Assembly (NCBI GenBank): GCA_015062655.1
Contig: SUUG01000015.1
Span: 1-64,000, forward strand
From: Coriobacteriaceae bacterium
GTDB lineage: Bacteria > Actinomycetota > Coriobacteriia > Coriobacteriales > Coriobacteriaceae
Length of the DNA stretch: 64,000 nt
Direction of reading: 5' to 3'
The notes under the pieces were generated by a model. It was not told where the DNA came from, made no database searches, and was given only the letters and a program-made list of their open reading frames with translations. Numbering within the stretch: the stretch's first letter is position 1; each line of letters starts with the position of its first letter. The position numbers and the translations under genes were made by a program. This document shows, in pieces, positions 28,192 through 37,728 of this stretch.

Positions 28192-30282
28192 ATGATCGCG
28201 ACCCATGACCTGCTGTTCGAGATCGGCGTCGAGGAGATGCCCTCGGCGCCCCTCATGAACGCCGAGAAGCAGCTGCTCGCCCTCACCGCCCGCGGCCTCG
28301 ACGAGGCGGGCCTCGCGCACGGCGCGCTGCGCACCGTCTCGAGCCCCCGTCGCCTCGCCGTGATCGCGGAGGGCGTCGCCGAGGAGACCGAGACCGTCCA
28401 CGAGGTGCTTCGCGGGCCGGCTGCGAGCATCGCCTTCGACGAGTCCGGCGCCCCGACCCGCGCCGCCGAGGGCTTCGCGCGCAAGAACGGCGTCTCGGCT
28501 GACGAGCTCGTCCGCCGCGCGGGCGACGACGGCCGCGAGTACGTCTTCGCGGAGCGCAGCATCGAGCCGAAGCCGGCCGCCCCGCTGCTCACGGAGCTCT
28601 TCGAGCGCATCATCGCCTCCCTCGAGTGGCCGAACTACCGCAGCCAGCGTTGGGGGTCCACGCACGAGTCCTTCGTGCGCCCGGTGCGCTGGATCTGCTG
28701 CCTTCTGGGTGAGACCGTGATCGACCTCTCCTTCGCCGGCGTCGCGTCGTCAAACACCACGCGCGGCCACCGCGTCCTCTCACCGGGGGAGCACACGGTG
28801 AGCGAGGCGTCCGCCTACGAGCGCGTCCTCGAGCAGGCGCACGTGCTCGGCGCCCCGGCGCGCGCCCAGCGCATCCGCGAGGGCATCGCGCGCGTCGAGG
28901 CCGAGCTCGGGGTCCGCGTCGACACGCCGAAGCGCGTCTTCGACGAGGTCGTGAACCTCTGCGAGTGGCCCGACGTCCTCACCGGCACCTTCGACGAGGA
29001 GTTCCTCGAGGTCCCCTCCGAGATCATCTGCGAGTCCATGCTCACCAACCAGCGCTATTTCCCCACCTACGACGCCGAGGGCAAGCTCACCCGCGCGTTC
29101 GTGGTGGTCTCGAACGCCGACCCGGCGGTGGCCGCGACCGTGATCGACGGCAACGAGCGCGTCGTCCGCGCCCGCCTGTCTGACGCGAAGTTCTTCTACG
29201 AGGAGGATCTCAAGGTCCCGCTCGACGTCTTCCGCGAGCGGCTCTCCCGCGTGGGCTTCCAGCAGAAGCTCGGGACCGTCCTGCAGAAGTCCGAGCGCAT
29301 CGAGGACGTGGCGCTCGCGATCGCGCGCGAGGCGCGCCTCGGGGCCCAGGTCGCCGCCGCGGCGGCCCGCGCCGCCCACCTGGCCAAGGCCGACCTCGTC
29401 TCGTCCGCCGTCGTGGAGTTCACGAGCCAGCAGGGCGTCATGGGCGGCTACTATGCGCTCGCCGCCGGCGAGGGCGCCGACGTCGCCGAGGGCATCCGCG
29501 ACCATTACCGTCCGCGCTTCGCCGGGGACGACCTGCCTGAGGGCATCTGCGGGTGCGTGGTCGCCGTGGCCGACAAAGTCGACACCATCGCCGGCATGTT
29601 CGCGATCGGCGAGCCGCCCACCGGCTCGAAGGACCCCTTCGCGCTCCGCCGCGCGGCGATCGGCGTCGTGAACATCCTGCGCGAGCGCCTGCCGATCGGT
29701 TTCGAGGCGATCGTGGCCGCCGCGCTCGACGCCTACGCCCAGCAGGGGATCGCCTTCGACCGCGACGAGGTCCTCGCGGCCGTGAACGCCTTCATCCTCG
29801 GCCGCATGCAGCAGATCGCGCGCGACGAGGGGCTCGCCGCCGACACGGTCGCCGCGGTCTCGGCTGGCAGCGTGAGCGCCCCGGCCGACTTCATCGCCCT
29901 CGCGCACGCCCTCGAGGACGCCCGCGCGAACGACCCCGCGGCCTTCGAGAACCTCGCCGTCGCCTACGCCCGCGCCGCGCACCTCGCTGACGTCTCCCTC
30001 GGGACCGAGGTCGACGAGGCCTCCCTGGGCGACGCCGAGCGCGCGCTGCTGAGTGCGGTCGACACGGCGTCGACCTCGGTGTCGGCCCGCTTCGAGGAGC
30101 GTGACTTCTCCGGCGTGATCGCCGCCCTGGCGGCGCTGCGCGCCCCGATCGACGGGTTCTTCGACGAGGTCATGGTCATGGATGAGAACCGGTCCCTGCG
30201 CGAGAACCGCCTGCGGCTGCTCAACCGCTTCACGTCCGTCTTCGCCGGCATCGCCGACATCGGGGAGCTCGGACGCAAGTAG
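28192..30282 (+). CDS. glyS: Glycine-tRNA ligase beta subunit
   Basis: This is the tRNA-binding partner of GlyQ. The 696-residue protein begins with the family opening LLFEIGVEEMPSAPL and contains the FVRPVRWICCLLG and KFFYEEDLK boxes. An HD-like region (about 370-520) and the C-terminal anticodon-binding domain, with FFDEVMVMDENRSLRENRL, follow. The ATG abuts the glyQ stop with no gap, and GGAAGGGGAGG lies inside the glyQ end, so the two are translated together. Confidence 0.97.
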   Translation: MIATHDLLFEIGVEEMPSAPLMNAEKQLLALTARGLDEAGLAHGALRTVSSPRRLAVIAEGVAEETETVHEVLRGPAASIAFDESGAPTRAAEGFARKNGVSADELVRRAGDDGREYVFAERSIEPKPAAPLLTELFERIIASLEWPNYRSQRWGSTHESFVRPVRWICCLLGETVIDLSFAGVASSNTTRGHRVLSPGEHTVSEASAYERVLEQAHVLGAPARAQRIREGIARVEAELGVRVDTPKRVFDEVVNLCEWPDVLTGTFDEEFLEVPSEIICESMLTNQRYFPTYDAEGKLTRAFVVVSNADPAVAATVIDGNERVVRARLSDAKFFYEEDLKVPLDVFRERLSRVGFQQKLGTVLQKSERIEDVALAIAREARLGAQVAAAAARAAHLAKADLVSSAVVEFTSQQGVMGGYYALAAGEGADVAEGIRDHYRPRFAGDDLPEGICGCVVAVADKVDTIAGMFAIGEPPTGSKDPFALRRAAIGVVNILRERLPIGFEAIVAAALDAYAQQGIAFDRDEVLAAVNAFILGRMQQIARDEGLAADTVAAVSAGSVSAPADFIALAHALEDARANDPAAFENLAVAYARAAHLADVSLGTEVDEASLGDAERALLSAVDTASTSVSARFEERDFSGVIAALAALRAPIDGFFDEVMVMDENRSLRENRLRLLNRFTSVFAGIADIGELGRK

Positions 30283-30307
30283 GATCGCCTCCCACCCGCT
30301 GCTCTTG

Positions 30308-30343
30308 ACGGCCGCCCCGGTTCCCCCGGAGGCGGTCGTTTTC
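30308..30343 (+). terminator. Terminator after glyS
   Basis: ACGGCCGCC (30308-30316) pairs with GGCGGTCGT (30331-30339) with one G-U, and the inner CCGG repeats can extend it. TTTT follows, then CGTTT. Confidence 0.8.
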
Positions 30344-30399
30344 GTTTCAAGACCCGCGCCCGCGCTGTGCTAGGCTGGACGCGAGTGAGAGGAGCGGGC

Positions 30400-31248
30400 A
30401 TGGAAACGCGTTCAGTGACCGTCGTCGCCGTCTCCGACGCCTTGGGGCGCACGGCCTCCGAGGTCGCCCGCGCGGCGGCCGGCCAGTTCCCGGGCGCGGA
30501 CATCTCGATCGTGCGCCTCCCGAAGGTCGACGACCCGGCGCAGGTCGAACGCCGCCTCGGCGCGCTGCTCGCCCGCGGGGAGCGCGTCGCCGTCTACCAC
30601 ACGATCGTCGACGCCGCGCTGCGCGCCCGCGTCGCTGATCTCCTCGCTCGCCTCGCGGTGCCCGCGGTCGACCTGATGGGTCCGGCGACGGGGACCCTGG
30701 CGGTCCTTTTTGGCCGGGAGCCCGCGTGCGCGCCCGGCACGATCCACCGCACCGACGAGAGCTACTTCAAGCGCATCGAGGCCATGGAGTACTTCGTCGA
30801 GCACGATGACGGGCGGGGCGCCGACGACCTGTCGGGGGCCGACGTCGTGCTGCTCGGCGTGTCGCGCACCTCGAAGACGCCGCTGTCGATGTACCTCGCC
30901 TTCCAGGGGATCAAGGTGGCGAACATCCCGCTCGCCGCCGGCATGGAGCCGCCGCGCTCCGTGTTCGAGGTCGATCCCGCGCGCCTCTTCGGGCTCATAT
31001 CGACCGTCGACGTGATCTCGGACATCCGCGACCGCCGCCTGGGCGACGACCTCTCGCGCACCGTCGCCGGCGCCTACGCCGACCCGGCCGCCATCGAGTG
31101 CGAGATGGACGAGGCGCGCTCCCTCATGCGGCGCCTGGGCTGCTTCGTCGTGCGCACCGACCACAAGGCCGTTGAGGAGTCGGCGGCCGAGATCATGGCT
31201 CGCCTCGAAGCCGTCGCGGCGGCCCGGGAAAAGCGCCGAAAGCTGTAG
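30400..31248 (+). CDS. Pyruvate phosphate dikinase regulatory protein (kinase/phosphorylase)
   Basis: A member of the PDRP/PSRP family (DUF299), which switches its target off by ADP-dependent threonine phosphorylation and on by phosphate-dependent removal. The 282-residue protein has the family opening VTVVAVSDALGRTASEVAR and the P-loop region LLGVSRTSKTPLSMYLA. The ppdK gene, 230 nt downstream, is the obvious partner, so the target is pyruvate phosphate dikinase rather than PEP synthase. The ATG at 30400 has GAGAGGAG 5 nt upstream. Confidence 0.93.
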   Translation: METRSVTVVAVSDALGRTASEVARAAAGQFPGADISIVRLPKVDDPAQVERRLGALLARGERVAVYHTIVDAALRARVADLLARLAVPAVDLMGPATGTLAVLFGREPACAPGTIHRTDESYFKRIEAMEYFVEHDDGRGADDLSGADVVLLGVSRTSKTPLSMYLAFQGIKVANIPLAAGMEPPRSVFEVDPARLFGLISTVDVISDIRDRRLGDDLSRTVAGAYADPAAIECEMDEARSLMRRLGCFVVRTDHKAVEESAAEIMARLEAVAAAREKRRKL

Positions 31249-31249
31249 A

Positions 31250-31308
31250 GAACATGTTCAAATAAGCTCATCTACCTGCAACTTGTTCGAACTGGTATCT
31301 CCATACCA
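31250..31308. promoter_or_regulatory. Palindrome cluster between the PPDK regulator and ppdK
   Basis: Three dyads lie in 59 bp: GAACATGTTC (31250-31259), GTTCGAAC (31284-31291) and TGGTAT-CTCC-ATACCA (31293-31308). The first two share GTTC/GAAC half-sites and a TGTTC(A/G)AA word in direct repeat. They lie about 90 bp upstream of a TATAGT box at 31396-31401. They may be operators for ppdK. No gene is seen in 31249-31478. Confidence 0.4.
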
Positions 31309-31478
31309 TGACCACATGGACAACCGCCCGCCGCGCGATTCAGACCGTCCGCGCGCCCTCCATCGAATCTAGACGCCCCGTCGCCGCCCGCTTCCTATAG
31401 TTCGCTCAAGCCCGGCGGGGACCGGGCGCCGTCAGTCGATCCGCGGGCGCGTCGCGCCGCGGAGATAGGGGGACGATC

Positions 31479-34223
31479 ATGGCGAGCGAGAAGATGGTGT
31501 ACCGGTTCGGGGCGGATGAATCCGGCGCCGATGTCACGGAGGGGGACGCGGGACGCTCCTTCGTGCTCGGAGGCAAGGGGGCGAACCTGGCCGAGATGGC
31601 GCGCATCGGCCTGCCGGTGCCCCCGGGGTTCACGATCACCTGCCAGACCTGCGTGGCCTACTCCGGCGCCGGGAACGTCTGGCCCGAGGGGGCCCTCGAT
31701 GAGATCGAGGCGATGACCGCTGACCTCGAGCGGCGCTGCGGGAAGCGTCTGGGCGACGAGCGCGACCCTCTCCTCGTGTCGGTGCGCTCGGGCGCGCCCT
31801 TCTCGATGCCGGGCATGATGGACACGGTGCTGAACCTCGGCCTCACGGACCGCTCGGTCGCCGGCCTCATCGAGCAGACAAAGAACCCCCGGTTCGCCTG
31901 GGACTCCTACCGCCGATTCATCCAGATGTTCTCGAACGTCGTCATGGGCGTCGACGCCGACCTGTTCGAGAACGCGCTGACCGAGCGGCGCATGGTCGCA
32001 GGCGTCCGCACCGACGCCGAGCTCTCCGCCGAGGACCTGTCCGGCCTCGTGGAGGAGTTCAAGGAGCTCTTCGCGGCCCACGTCGACGCGGCGGCCCACC
32101 CGGAGCTCGCCGGGCCCGACGGCCGCCCGCGCTTTCCCGACGAGCCGCGCCTCCAGCTGCGCCTCGCGATCCAGGCCGTCTTCGGCAGCTGGATGAACGA
32201 GCGCTCCTGCATCTACCGGCGGCAGAACGAGATCCCCGACGACCTCGGCACGGCGGTGAACGTCCAGGCCATGGTCTTCGGCAACAAGGGCGACACGTCG
32301 GCGACGGGCGTCGCCTTCACCCGCGACCCCGCCGACGGCACCCGCGAGTTCTACGGCGACTTCCTTGTGAACGCGCAGGGCGAGGACGTGGTCGCCGGCA
32401 TCAGGAACACGAGCCCGATCGAGGAGCTCAAAGGCATCCCCGCACTCGCCGAGGCCGGCCGCGAGCTCGAGCGCATCTTCGGGGTCCTGGAGGGGCATTA
32501 CCGCGACATGTGCGACATCGAGTTCACGATCGAGCAGGGCAGGCTGTGGATGCTCCAGACGCGCGTGGGCAAGCGCACGGCCGCAGCGGCCCTGAAGATC
32601 GCCGTCGACATGGTGGGGGAGGGCCTCATCACGCGCGAGGAGGCCGTCGCCCGCATCGATCCGGCCCAGCTCGACCAGCTCCTGCACCCTCAGTTCGACG
32701 CGACGGCCAAGGTCGACATCCTCGCCCGCGGGCTGAACGCGAGCCCCGGCGCCGCCGTGGGCGAGATCGTCTTCTCCTCCGATGACGCCGTGGCCGCCGC
32801 GGCCGAGGGCCGTCGCGTGGTGCTCGTGCGCTGGGAGACGAACCCGGACGACCTCAAGGGCATGACCGTCGCGGAGGGCATCCTGACGAGCCACGGCGGC
32901 AAGACGAGCCATGCGGCCGTGATCGCCCGCGGCATGGGCACGCCCTGCGTCTGCGGCGTCGAGGCGTTTCGGATCGACGCGGCCGCGAAGCGTGTCCGCG
33001 TCGAGGGGACCGACGTCGTCCTCACCGAGGGCGATATCATCTCGATCGACGGCGCCTGGGGGATCGTCGCCGCCGGAGCGGTGCCTTTGGTCTCGGCGGA
33101 GATGACCGGCGACCTCGAGACGGTCCTCACCTGGGCCGACGAGATCCGCCTCGACACCGCCGGCGGCCGCGCCGCCCACGTGCGGGTGAACGCTGACACG
33201 CCCGAGGACGCCGAGCTCGCCCTTTCCTTCGGCGCCGAGGCGATCGGGCTCTGCCGCACCGAGCACATGTTCCTCGGCGAGCGCAAGGACATCATTCAGT
33301 CCTTCATCCTCACCGAGGACGCCTCAGCGCGCATGCGCGCCCTCGCCGACCTCCTGCGCGTGCAGACCGAGGACTTCCTCCAGATCTTCCGCACGATGGA
33401 CGCGCGCCCCGTGGTGGTCCGCCTCATCGACCCGCCGCTCCACGAGTTCCTCGACGACCCGCGCGAGCTCGCGGTCGCGATCGCGCGCGGAGAGGAGCGC
33501 GGGGAGGCGGGCCTCGATGCGCTGCGCGGCCGCCTGCGCCGGATCGACGCCATGGCCGAGTCGAACCCGATGCTCGGGCTGCGCGGCGTGCGCCTCTCGA
33601 TCGTCTACCCCGACCTGCCGCTCATGCAGGTCCGGGCCATCGCGAGCGCGGCGGCCCTCCTCATCCGCGACGAGGGCCTCGACCCCAGGCCCGAGGTGAT
33701 GATCCCGCTCGTCTCGATCACGGCCGAGCACGTGCGGACGCGCGAGGTGGTCGAGCAGGTCATCCGCGAGGTCGAGGAGGAGTACAACGTCTCGCTCGAC
33801 ATCCCGGTGGGCACGATGGTGGAGCTGCCGCGCGCATGCCTCGTGGCCGGCGAGATCGCGGCCGACGCGGACTTCTTCTGCTTCGGCACGAACGACCTGA
33901 CCCAGACGGCCTTCGGGTTCTCCCGCGATGACGCCGAAAGCAAGTTCATCCCCATCTACCTGCACAAGGGCCTGTTCGATGCGAACCCCTTCGAGACCAT
34001 CGACGAGGGCGTGCTCGCGCTCGTCACCATGGCCGTCGAGCGCGGGCGCGCGGCCAACCCCGGGATGCACTTCGGCGTCTGCGGCGAGCACGGCGGGGAC
34101 CCGAAGAGTATCAAGGCCTTCTTCAACGCCTCCGGGGTGGACTACGTGAGCTGCTCGCCCTACCGCGTTCCCATCGCGCGGCTCGCCGCGGCCCAGGCAA
34201 AGCTGGAGCGCGAGGGCCGCTAG
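31479..34223 (+). CDS. ppdK: Pyruvate, phosphate dikinase
   Basis: It interconverts pyruvate + ATP + Pi and phosphoenolpyruvate + AMP + PPi, working in glycolysis or gluconeogenesis in PPi-using anaerobes. The 914-residue protein has the N-terminal ATP-grasp part (GGKGANLAEMARIGLPVPPG). The swivelling phosphohistidine domain has the catalytic His in GGKTSHAAVIARGMGTPCVC. The C-terminal PEP-binding barrel has FGTNDLTQTAFGFSRDD and GVCGEHGGDP with the active-site Cys. An AGGGGG site precedes the ATG. The preceding gene encodes its predicted regulator. Confidence 0.97.
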   Translation: MASEKMVYRFGADESGADVTEGDAGRSFVLGGKGANLAEMARIGLPVPPGFTITCQTCVAYSGAGNVWPEGALDEIEAMTADLERRCGKRLGDERDPLLVSVRSGAPFSMPGMMDTVLNLGLTDRSVAGLIEQTKNPRFAWDSYRRFIQMFSNVVMGVDADLFENALTERRMVAGVRTDAELSAEDLSGLVEEFKELFAAHVDAAAHPELAGPDGRPRFPDEPRLQLRLAIQAVFGSWMNERSCIYRRQNEIPDDLGTAVNVQAMVFGNKGDTSATGVAFTRDPADGTREFYGDFLVNAQGEDVVAGIRNTSPIEELKGIPALAEAGRELERIFGVLEGHYRDMCDIEFTIEQGRLWMLQTRVGKRTAAAALKIAVDMVGEGLITREEAVARIDPAQLDQLLHPQFDATAKVDILARGLNASPGAAVGEIVFSSDDAVAAAAEGRRVVLVRWETNPDDLKGMTVAEGILTSHGGKTSHAAVIARGMGTPCVCGVEAFRIDAAAKRVRVEGTDVVLTEGDIISIDGAWGIVAAGAVPLVSAEMTGDLETVLTWADEIRLDTAGGRAAHVRVNADTPEDAELALSFGAEAIGLCRTEHMFLGERKDIIQSFILTEDASARMRALADLLRVQTEDFLQIFRTMDARPVVVRLIDPPLHEFLDDPRELAVAIARGEERGEAGLDALRGRLRRIDAMAESNPMLGLRGVRLSIVYPDLPLMQVRAIASAAALLIRDEGLDPRPEVMIPLVSITAEHVRTREVVEQVIREVEEEYNVSLDIPVGTMVELPRACLVAGEIAADADFFCFGTNDLTQTAFGFSRDDAESKFIPIYLHKGLFDANPFETIDEGVLALVTMAVERGRAANPGMHFGVCGEHGGDPKSIKAFFNASGVDYVSCSPYRVPIARLAAAQAKLEREGR

Positions 34224-34251
34224 ATGGCGTGGAAGACTTGCGAATACCGCT

Positions 34252-34279
34252 TGCCATACGGGTGCGCTCGCGTATAATG
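34252..34279 (+). promoter_or_regulatory. Promoter of rplS
   Basis: TTGCCA (34252-34257) and a perfect TATAAT (34274-34279) are 16 bp apart. The expected leader is about 60 nt. Confidence 0.85.
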
Positions 34280-34347
34280 TTTTCCGTTTGTTCAACCTAT
34301 GTGCCGGCGTACGCGTGCGGCACCTCTGGAAGAGTGAGGATTAGAAG

Positions 34348-34689
34348 ATGGACTACATCCGCGCAATCGAGCGCCAGCAGATCCGCGAGGACATCCCTCA
34401 GGTCCGCGTCGGCGACAACGTCAAGGTGCACTACCGCATCAAGGAGGGTGAGCGCGAGCGCATCCAGGTGTTCCAGGGCGACGTCATCCGCATGAGCGGT
34501 GCCGGCTCCCGTGAGACCTTCACCGTGCGCAAGCTCTCCTTCGGCATCGGCGTCGAGCGCACCTTCCCGCTGCACAGCCCCAAGATCGGCAAGCTCGAGG
34601 TCGTCCGCCACGGCAAGGTCCGTCGCGCCAAGCTCTACTACCTGCGCGACAAGGTCGGCAAGGCCGCCCGCATCCCCGAGAAGCGCTAG
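34348..34689 (+). CDS. rplS: 50S ribosomal protein L19
   Basis: This 113-residue bL19 contains [51 protein letters not shown] and the end [17 protein letters not shown]. It forms part of the subunit bridge near L14. It is a single-gene transcription unit here, between a consensus-like promoter and a terminator, and not in the trmD operon as in many bacteria. Confidence 0.97.
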   Translation: MDYIRAIERQQIREDIPQVRVGDNVKVHYRIKEGERERIQVFQGDVIRMSGAGSRETFTVRKLSFGIGVERTFPLHSPKIGKLEVVRHGKVRRAKLYYLRDKVGKAARIPEKR

Positions 34690-34718
34690 AGCGGAGCCGT
34701 CCGTCTCGCACGCATTGA

Positions 34719-34746
34719 GGGCCGTCCCGCCGGGGCGGCCCTTTTT
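34719..34746 (+). terminator. Terminator after rplS
   Basis: GGGCCGTCCC (34719-34728) pairs with GGGGCGGCCC (34732-34741) with one G-U and a 3-nt loop. TTTTT follows. Confidence 0.9.
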
Positions 34747-34770
34747 CGTCTACTCCGAAGGTGGGAACCG

Positions 34771-35559
34771 ATGGCGAACATGACCACATCCCTCTCGGCC
34801 ACCGCGGTGGCGTCCGAGCTCGCCTCAGCCGGTATCGACGAGGTGCCGGCCCTCGTGGAGCGCTACGGCGACGACCCGCGGGTGCAGGTCCGCCGCGCCT
34901 GCGATCGGGCGCTGCGCCGCCGCGAGCGGGAGCTCGCCGAGCGCGAGCGGGTTCTCGGTCTCTACGAGCGCATGCGCGAGCTCGGGGGCGAGGGCGTCGT
35001 CGTGGGCGTCGACGAGGTGGGCCGCGGGTCGGTGGCGGGCCCCTTGACCGTGTGCGCCGTGAGCCTGCCCGCGGATCCCCCCGTTTGGGGCATCAACGAC
35101 TCGAAGCAGCTCTCGCCCGCGCGGCGCGCCGTCCTGGCCGCCCAGATCGCCGAGGCGGCCGACGCCATCGGGATCTGCCACATCCCGCCCGAGCGGATCG
35201 ATGCTATCGGCATGGCCGCGGCGCTGCGCGAGGCGGTGGCAGGCGCGGTCGCCGACACCGGGCTCGAACCCGATTGCGTCCTCATGGACGGCAACCCCTT
35301 GGGCGCGGTCCCCAACGAGCGCGATGTGGTGCACGGCGACGCCACGGTGGCCGCGATCGCGGCCGCGAGCATCGTCGCCAAGGTGACGCGCGACGAGCTC
35401 ATGGTGGAGCTCGACGCCGAGTACCCCGGCTACCATCTGGCCCAATCGAAGGGCTACGCCTCCCCGGAGCACATCGCGGCCATCCGCGAGCGCGGCCTCA
35501 CGCCGGTGCACCGCGTCAGCTTCTGTGGGAACTTCCTGGAGACCCCGCGGCTTTTCTGA
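34771..35559 (+). CDS. rnhB: Ribonuclease HII
   Basis: It removes ribonucleotides and RNA primers from DNA-RNA hybrids. The 262-residue protein has the catalytic motifs GVDEVGRGSVAGPL near 80, VLMDGNPLG and GDATVAAIAAASIVAKVTRD. About 75 helical N-terminal residues precede the catalytic domain, as in the Bacillus-type long form. The ATG at 34771 follows AAGGTGGGA by 5 nt. It starts 25 nt after the rplS terminator, so its promoter may overlap that hairpin. Confidence 0.95.
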   Translation: MANMTTSLSATAVASELASAGIDEVPALVERYGDDPRVQVRRACDRALRRRERELAERERVLGLYERMRELGGEGVVVGVDEVGRGSVAGPLTVCAVSLPADPPVWGINDSKQLSPARRAVLAAQIAEAADAIGICHIPPERIDAIGMAAALREAVAGAVADTGLEPDCVLMDGNPLGAVPNERDVVHGDATVAAIAAASIVAKVTRDELMVELDAEYPGYHLAQSKGYASPEHIAAIRERGLTPVHRVSFCGNFLETPRLF

Positions 35560-35633
35560 GGAGGCGCCGCGCCACGGCGACGTTTGCCGACCGCTCCCAC
35601 CTCGCCGTTCAGATCCGTGTCAGTCCGTGCTCA

Positions 35634-35656
35634 GCTGGCGTTGAGATGCCGCCAGC
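35634..35656. other. Hairpin between rnhB and the UPF0102 gene
   Basis: GCTGGCG (35634-35640) pairs perfectly with CGCCAGC (35650-35656). No T-run follows. It may be a 5' leader hairpin or a weak terminator. The rest of the 163-bp interval shows no gene. Confidence 0.4.
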
Positions 35657-35722
35657 CTTCATATCGTCCCTGTCAGGCACCCGGGTGCATGCTGTCCTCC
35701 CACCCACGAAGAAGGAGGAGCC

Positions 35723-36208
35723 ATGGGCGCCAGACGATGCACGCAGGTCTATTTCGCCGAGACCGTCACGGATGAGCCGGAAGGGGCCGCGCCGTGCCCG
35801 GAAGGGGGCGATCGCGATCTTTCCGAGCTCAGCCGGCACGAGCTCGGGGAGCTCGGTGAGGACATCGCGGCGGCGCACCTCGCCGACACCGGCCTCGTCG
35901 TCATCGAGCGCAACTACCGCTGCAGCGAGGGGGAGGCCGACATCGTCGCGGTCGATGAGGACGAGGGCTCGATCGTTTTGGTCGAGGTGAAGACGAGGCG
36001 GGCTGACGCAGGCGGGGGTTTCTTCGCCGAGGAGGCCGTCGACGCCGCCAAGCGCCGCCGCTACCGGCGGATCGCGGCGGCCTACCTCATGGAGCACTTC
36101 CCGGTGCCGGCCATCCGCTTCGACGTGATCGCGGTCACGGTGCCAAAGGGCGGCCCCATAGAGGTCCACCACGTGCCGGGCGCTTTCGACTGGGATGCGC
36201 AGCGATGA
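35723..36208 (+). CDS. UPF0102 protein (YraN, Holliday-junction-resolvase-like fold)
   Basis: This 161-residue member of the restriction-endonuclease-like YraN family has GELGEDIAAAHLADTG, IERNYRCSEGEADIVAVDED with the E-x-D core, and VLVEVKTRR as the ExK motif. The exact biochemical role is unsettled in the family. About 35 residues precede the usual family start. GAAGGAGGAG supports the ATG at 35723. It overlaps comM by 4 nt, the common pairing in bacteria. Confidence 0.88.
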   Translation: MGARRCTQVYFAETVTDEPEGAAPCPEGGDRDLSELSRHELGELGEDIAAAHLADTGLVVIERNYRCSEGEADIVAVDEDEGSIVLVEVKTRRADAGGGFFAEEAVDAAKRRRYRRIAAAYLMEHFPVPAIRFDVIAVTVPKGGPIEVHHVPGAFDWDAQR

Positions 36209-37728
36209 GCGCGTCGGCCGAGGACGTCTCCTTCGCGGTGCACGCGGCGTGCCTGCGCGGCGTGGAGGCCGTCCCCGTCACGGTCGAGGTCTCGCTGTCG
36301 GGCGGGATCCCCGGCATCTGCATCGTGGGCCTCGGGGACGCGGCCGTCATGGACGCGCGCGTGCGGATCCGCTCGGCGCTGCGCGCTGGCGGCTTCGAGC
36401 TCCCGCGCAAGAACATCACGGTGAACCTGGCCCCGGGCGATCTGCGCAAGAGCGGCACGGGGTTCGACCTTCCCATCATGGTCGCGATCCTCGCCATCTC
36501 GCATCAGATCCCGCGCGCCGGGCTGGACGGCCGCCTCTTTTGCGGGGAGCTCGCGCTCGACGGCTCCGTCCTCGCGATGCGCGGGGAGGTCGCCTTCGCG
36601 CTGCTCGCCCGCGAGATGGGGCTCACGCTCGTGGGCGGGCCGTCCGAGCGCCACGTCCCGCTCGAGGGGGTCGCCTTCGGCTGCCTCGCGCACGTGGCGG
36701 CCCTGCGGCAGGGGATCGAGGAGGCCGAGCGGGCGGCCCCGGCCGTCGCGGCCCCGCCTGCGCCGGTCCCGCCGGCGCCCGACTTCGCCGACGTCGTGGG
36801 CCAGGAGATGGCCAAGCGCGCCCTGGCGATCGCGGCGGCAGGCGGGCACGGCCTTCTGATGGTGGGCCCTCCCGGAGCTGGCAAGACCATGCTCGCGAAG
36901 CGCATGTGCTCCATCCTGCCCCCGATCAACGAGCGCGAGCGCCAGGAGGCGCTGTGCATCCACTCGGTCGTCGGCGAGGACGTCTCGGGGCTCCTTGCGG
37001 GCGGGAGGCCCTTCCGCAGCCCGCACCACAGCATCTCGGCGGCGGGCCTCGTGGGCGGCGGACGCCCTGTCAGACCCGGTGAGATCAGCCTCGCCCACGG
37101 GGGCGTGCTCTTCCTCGACGAGCTCGCCGAGTTCCCCACCGGTGTCCTGCAGCTTTTGCGCCAGCCGATGGAGGAGGGAAGGATCTGCCTGGTCCGCGTC
37201 GACGGGGCCTACTCCTTCCGCGCCCGCTTCCAGCTGCTCGCGGCGAGCAACCCCTGCCCCTGCGGCTACCTGGGCGATCCCCAGGTGCCCTGCACCTGCG
37301 GCTCGGGCGCCGTCGAGCGCTACCAGTCCAAGCTCGGAGGGCCGCTCGCCGACCGCATCGACGTGATCCTCGATATCGCCCGGCCCCCGGCCGACCTCAT
37401 CGTCGAGGGAGGGGAGGGGATGAGCTCGGCCGATCTGGCCGCCCTCGTCGAGCGGGGCCGGGCCTTCGCGGCCTGGCGGGGCGCCCGGAGACGGGATCCG
37501 GTTGCGGGCCAGGGCGTCGAGGGCGCCGTGGCGGCCTTCGATCTGGATGGGCCGGGGCGCAAGGCCCTGCTCGACATCGCCCGCCGCCGCCACCTGACCG
37601 GGCGCGGCATCGTGAGGCTCTGCCGGGTCGCGCGGACCATCGCCGATATCGAGGAGGCCGAGCGGGTCGGCGCCACCGCGGTGCTGGAAGCCTCCATGTA
37701 CCAGGGGAGGGTGTTCCATGCCGTCTGA
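36205..37728 (+). CDS. comM: ComM/YifB-family AAA+ ATPase
   Basis: This Mg-chelatase-like AAA+ protein is related to ComM, a helicase that extends heteroduplex during natural transformation. The 507-residue protein has a Lon-protease-like N-terminal domain (about 20-140), Walker A GPPGAGKTM, Walker B GVLFLDELAEF, a CPCGYLGDPQVPCTC Cys cluster and the C-terminal Mg-chelatase lid. It is followed by dprA with an 11-nt overlap. Together these suggest recombination or competence functions, but no DNA-uptake genes are in view. Confidence 0.93.
   Translation: MSASAEDVSFAVHAACLRGVEAVPVTVEVSLSGGIPGICIVGLGDAAVMDARVRIRSALRAGGFELPRKNITVNLAPGDLRKSGTGFDLPIMVAILAISHQIPRAGLDGRLFCGELALDGSVLAMRGEVAFALLAREMGLTLVGGPSERHVPLEGVAFGCLAHVAALRQGIEEAERAAPAVAAPPAPVPPAPDFADVVGQEMAKRALAIAAAGGHGLLMVGPPGAGKTMLAKRMCSILPPINERERQEALCIHSVVGEDVSGLLAGGRPFRSPHHSISAAGLVGGGRPVRPGEISLAHGGVLFLDELAEFPTGVLQLLRQPMEEGRICLVRVDGAYSFRARFQLLAASNPCPCGYLGDPQVPCTCGSGAVERYQSKLGGPLADRIDVILDIARPPADLIVEGGEGMSSADLAALVERGRAFAAWRGARRRDPVAGQGVEGAVAAFDLDGPGRKALLDIARRRHLTGRGIVRLCRVARTIADIEEAERVGATAVLEASMYQGRVFHAV

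Noticed and set aside
31250..31259. GAACATGTTC as a LexA (SOS) box
   Set aside because: The Gram-positive LexA box needs four bases between GAAC and GTTC. Here there are two, and ppdK is not an SOS gene.
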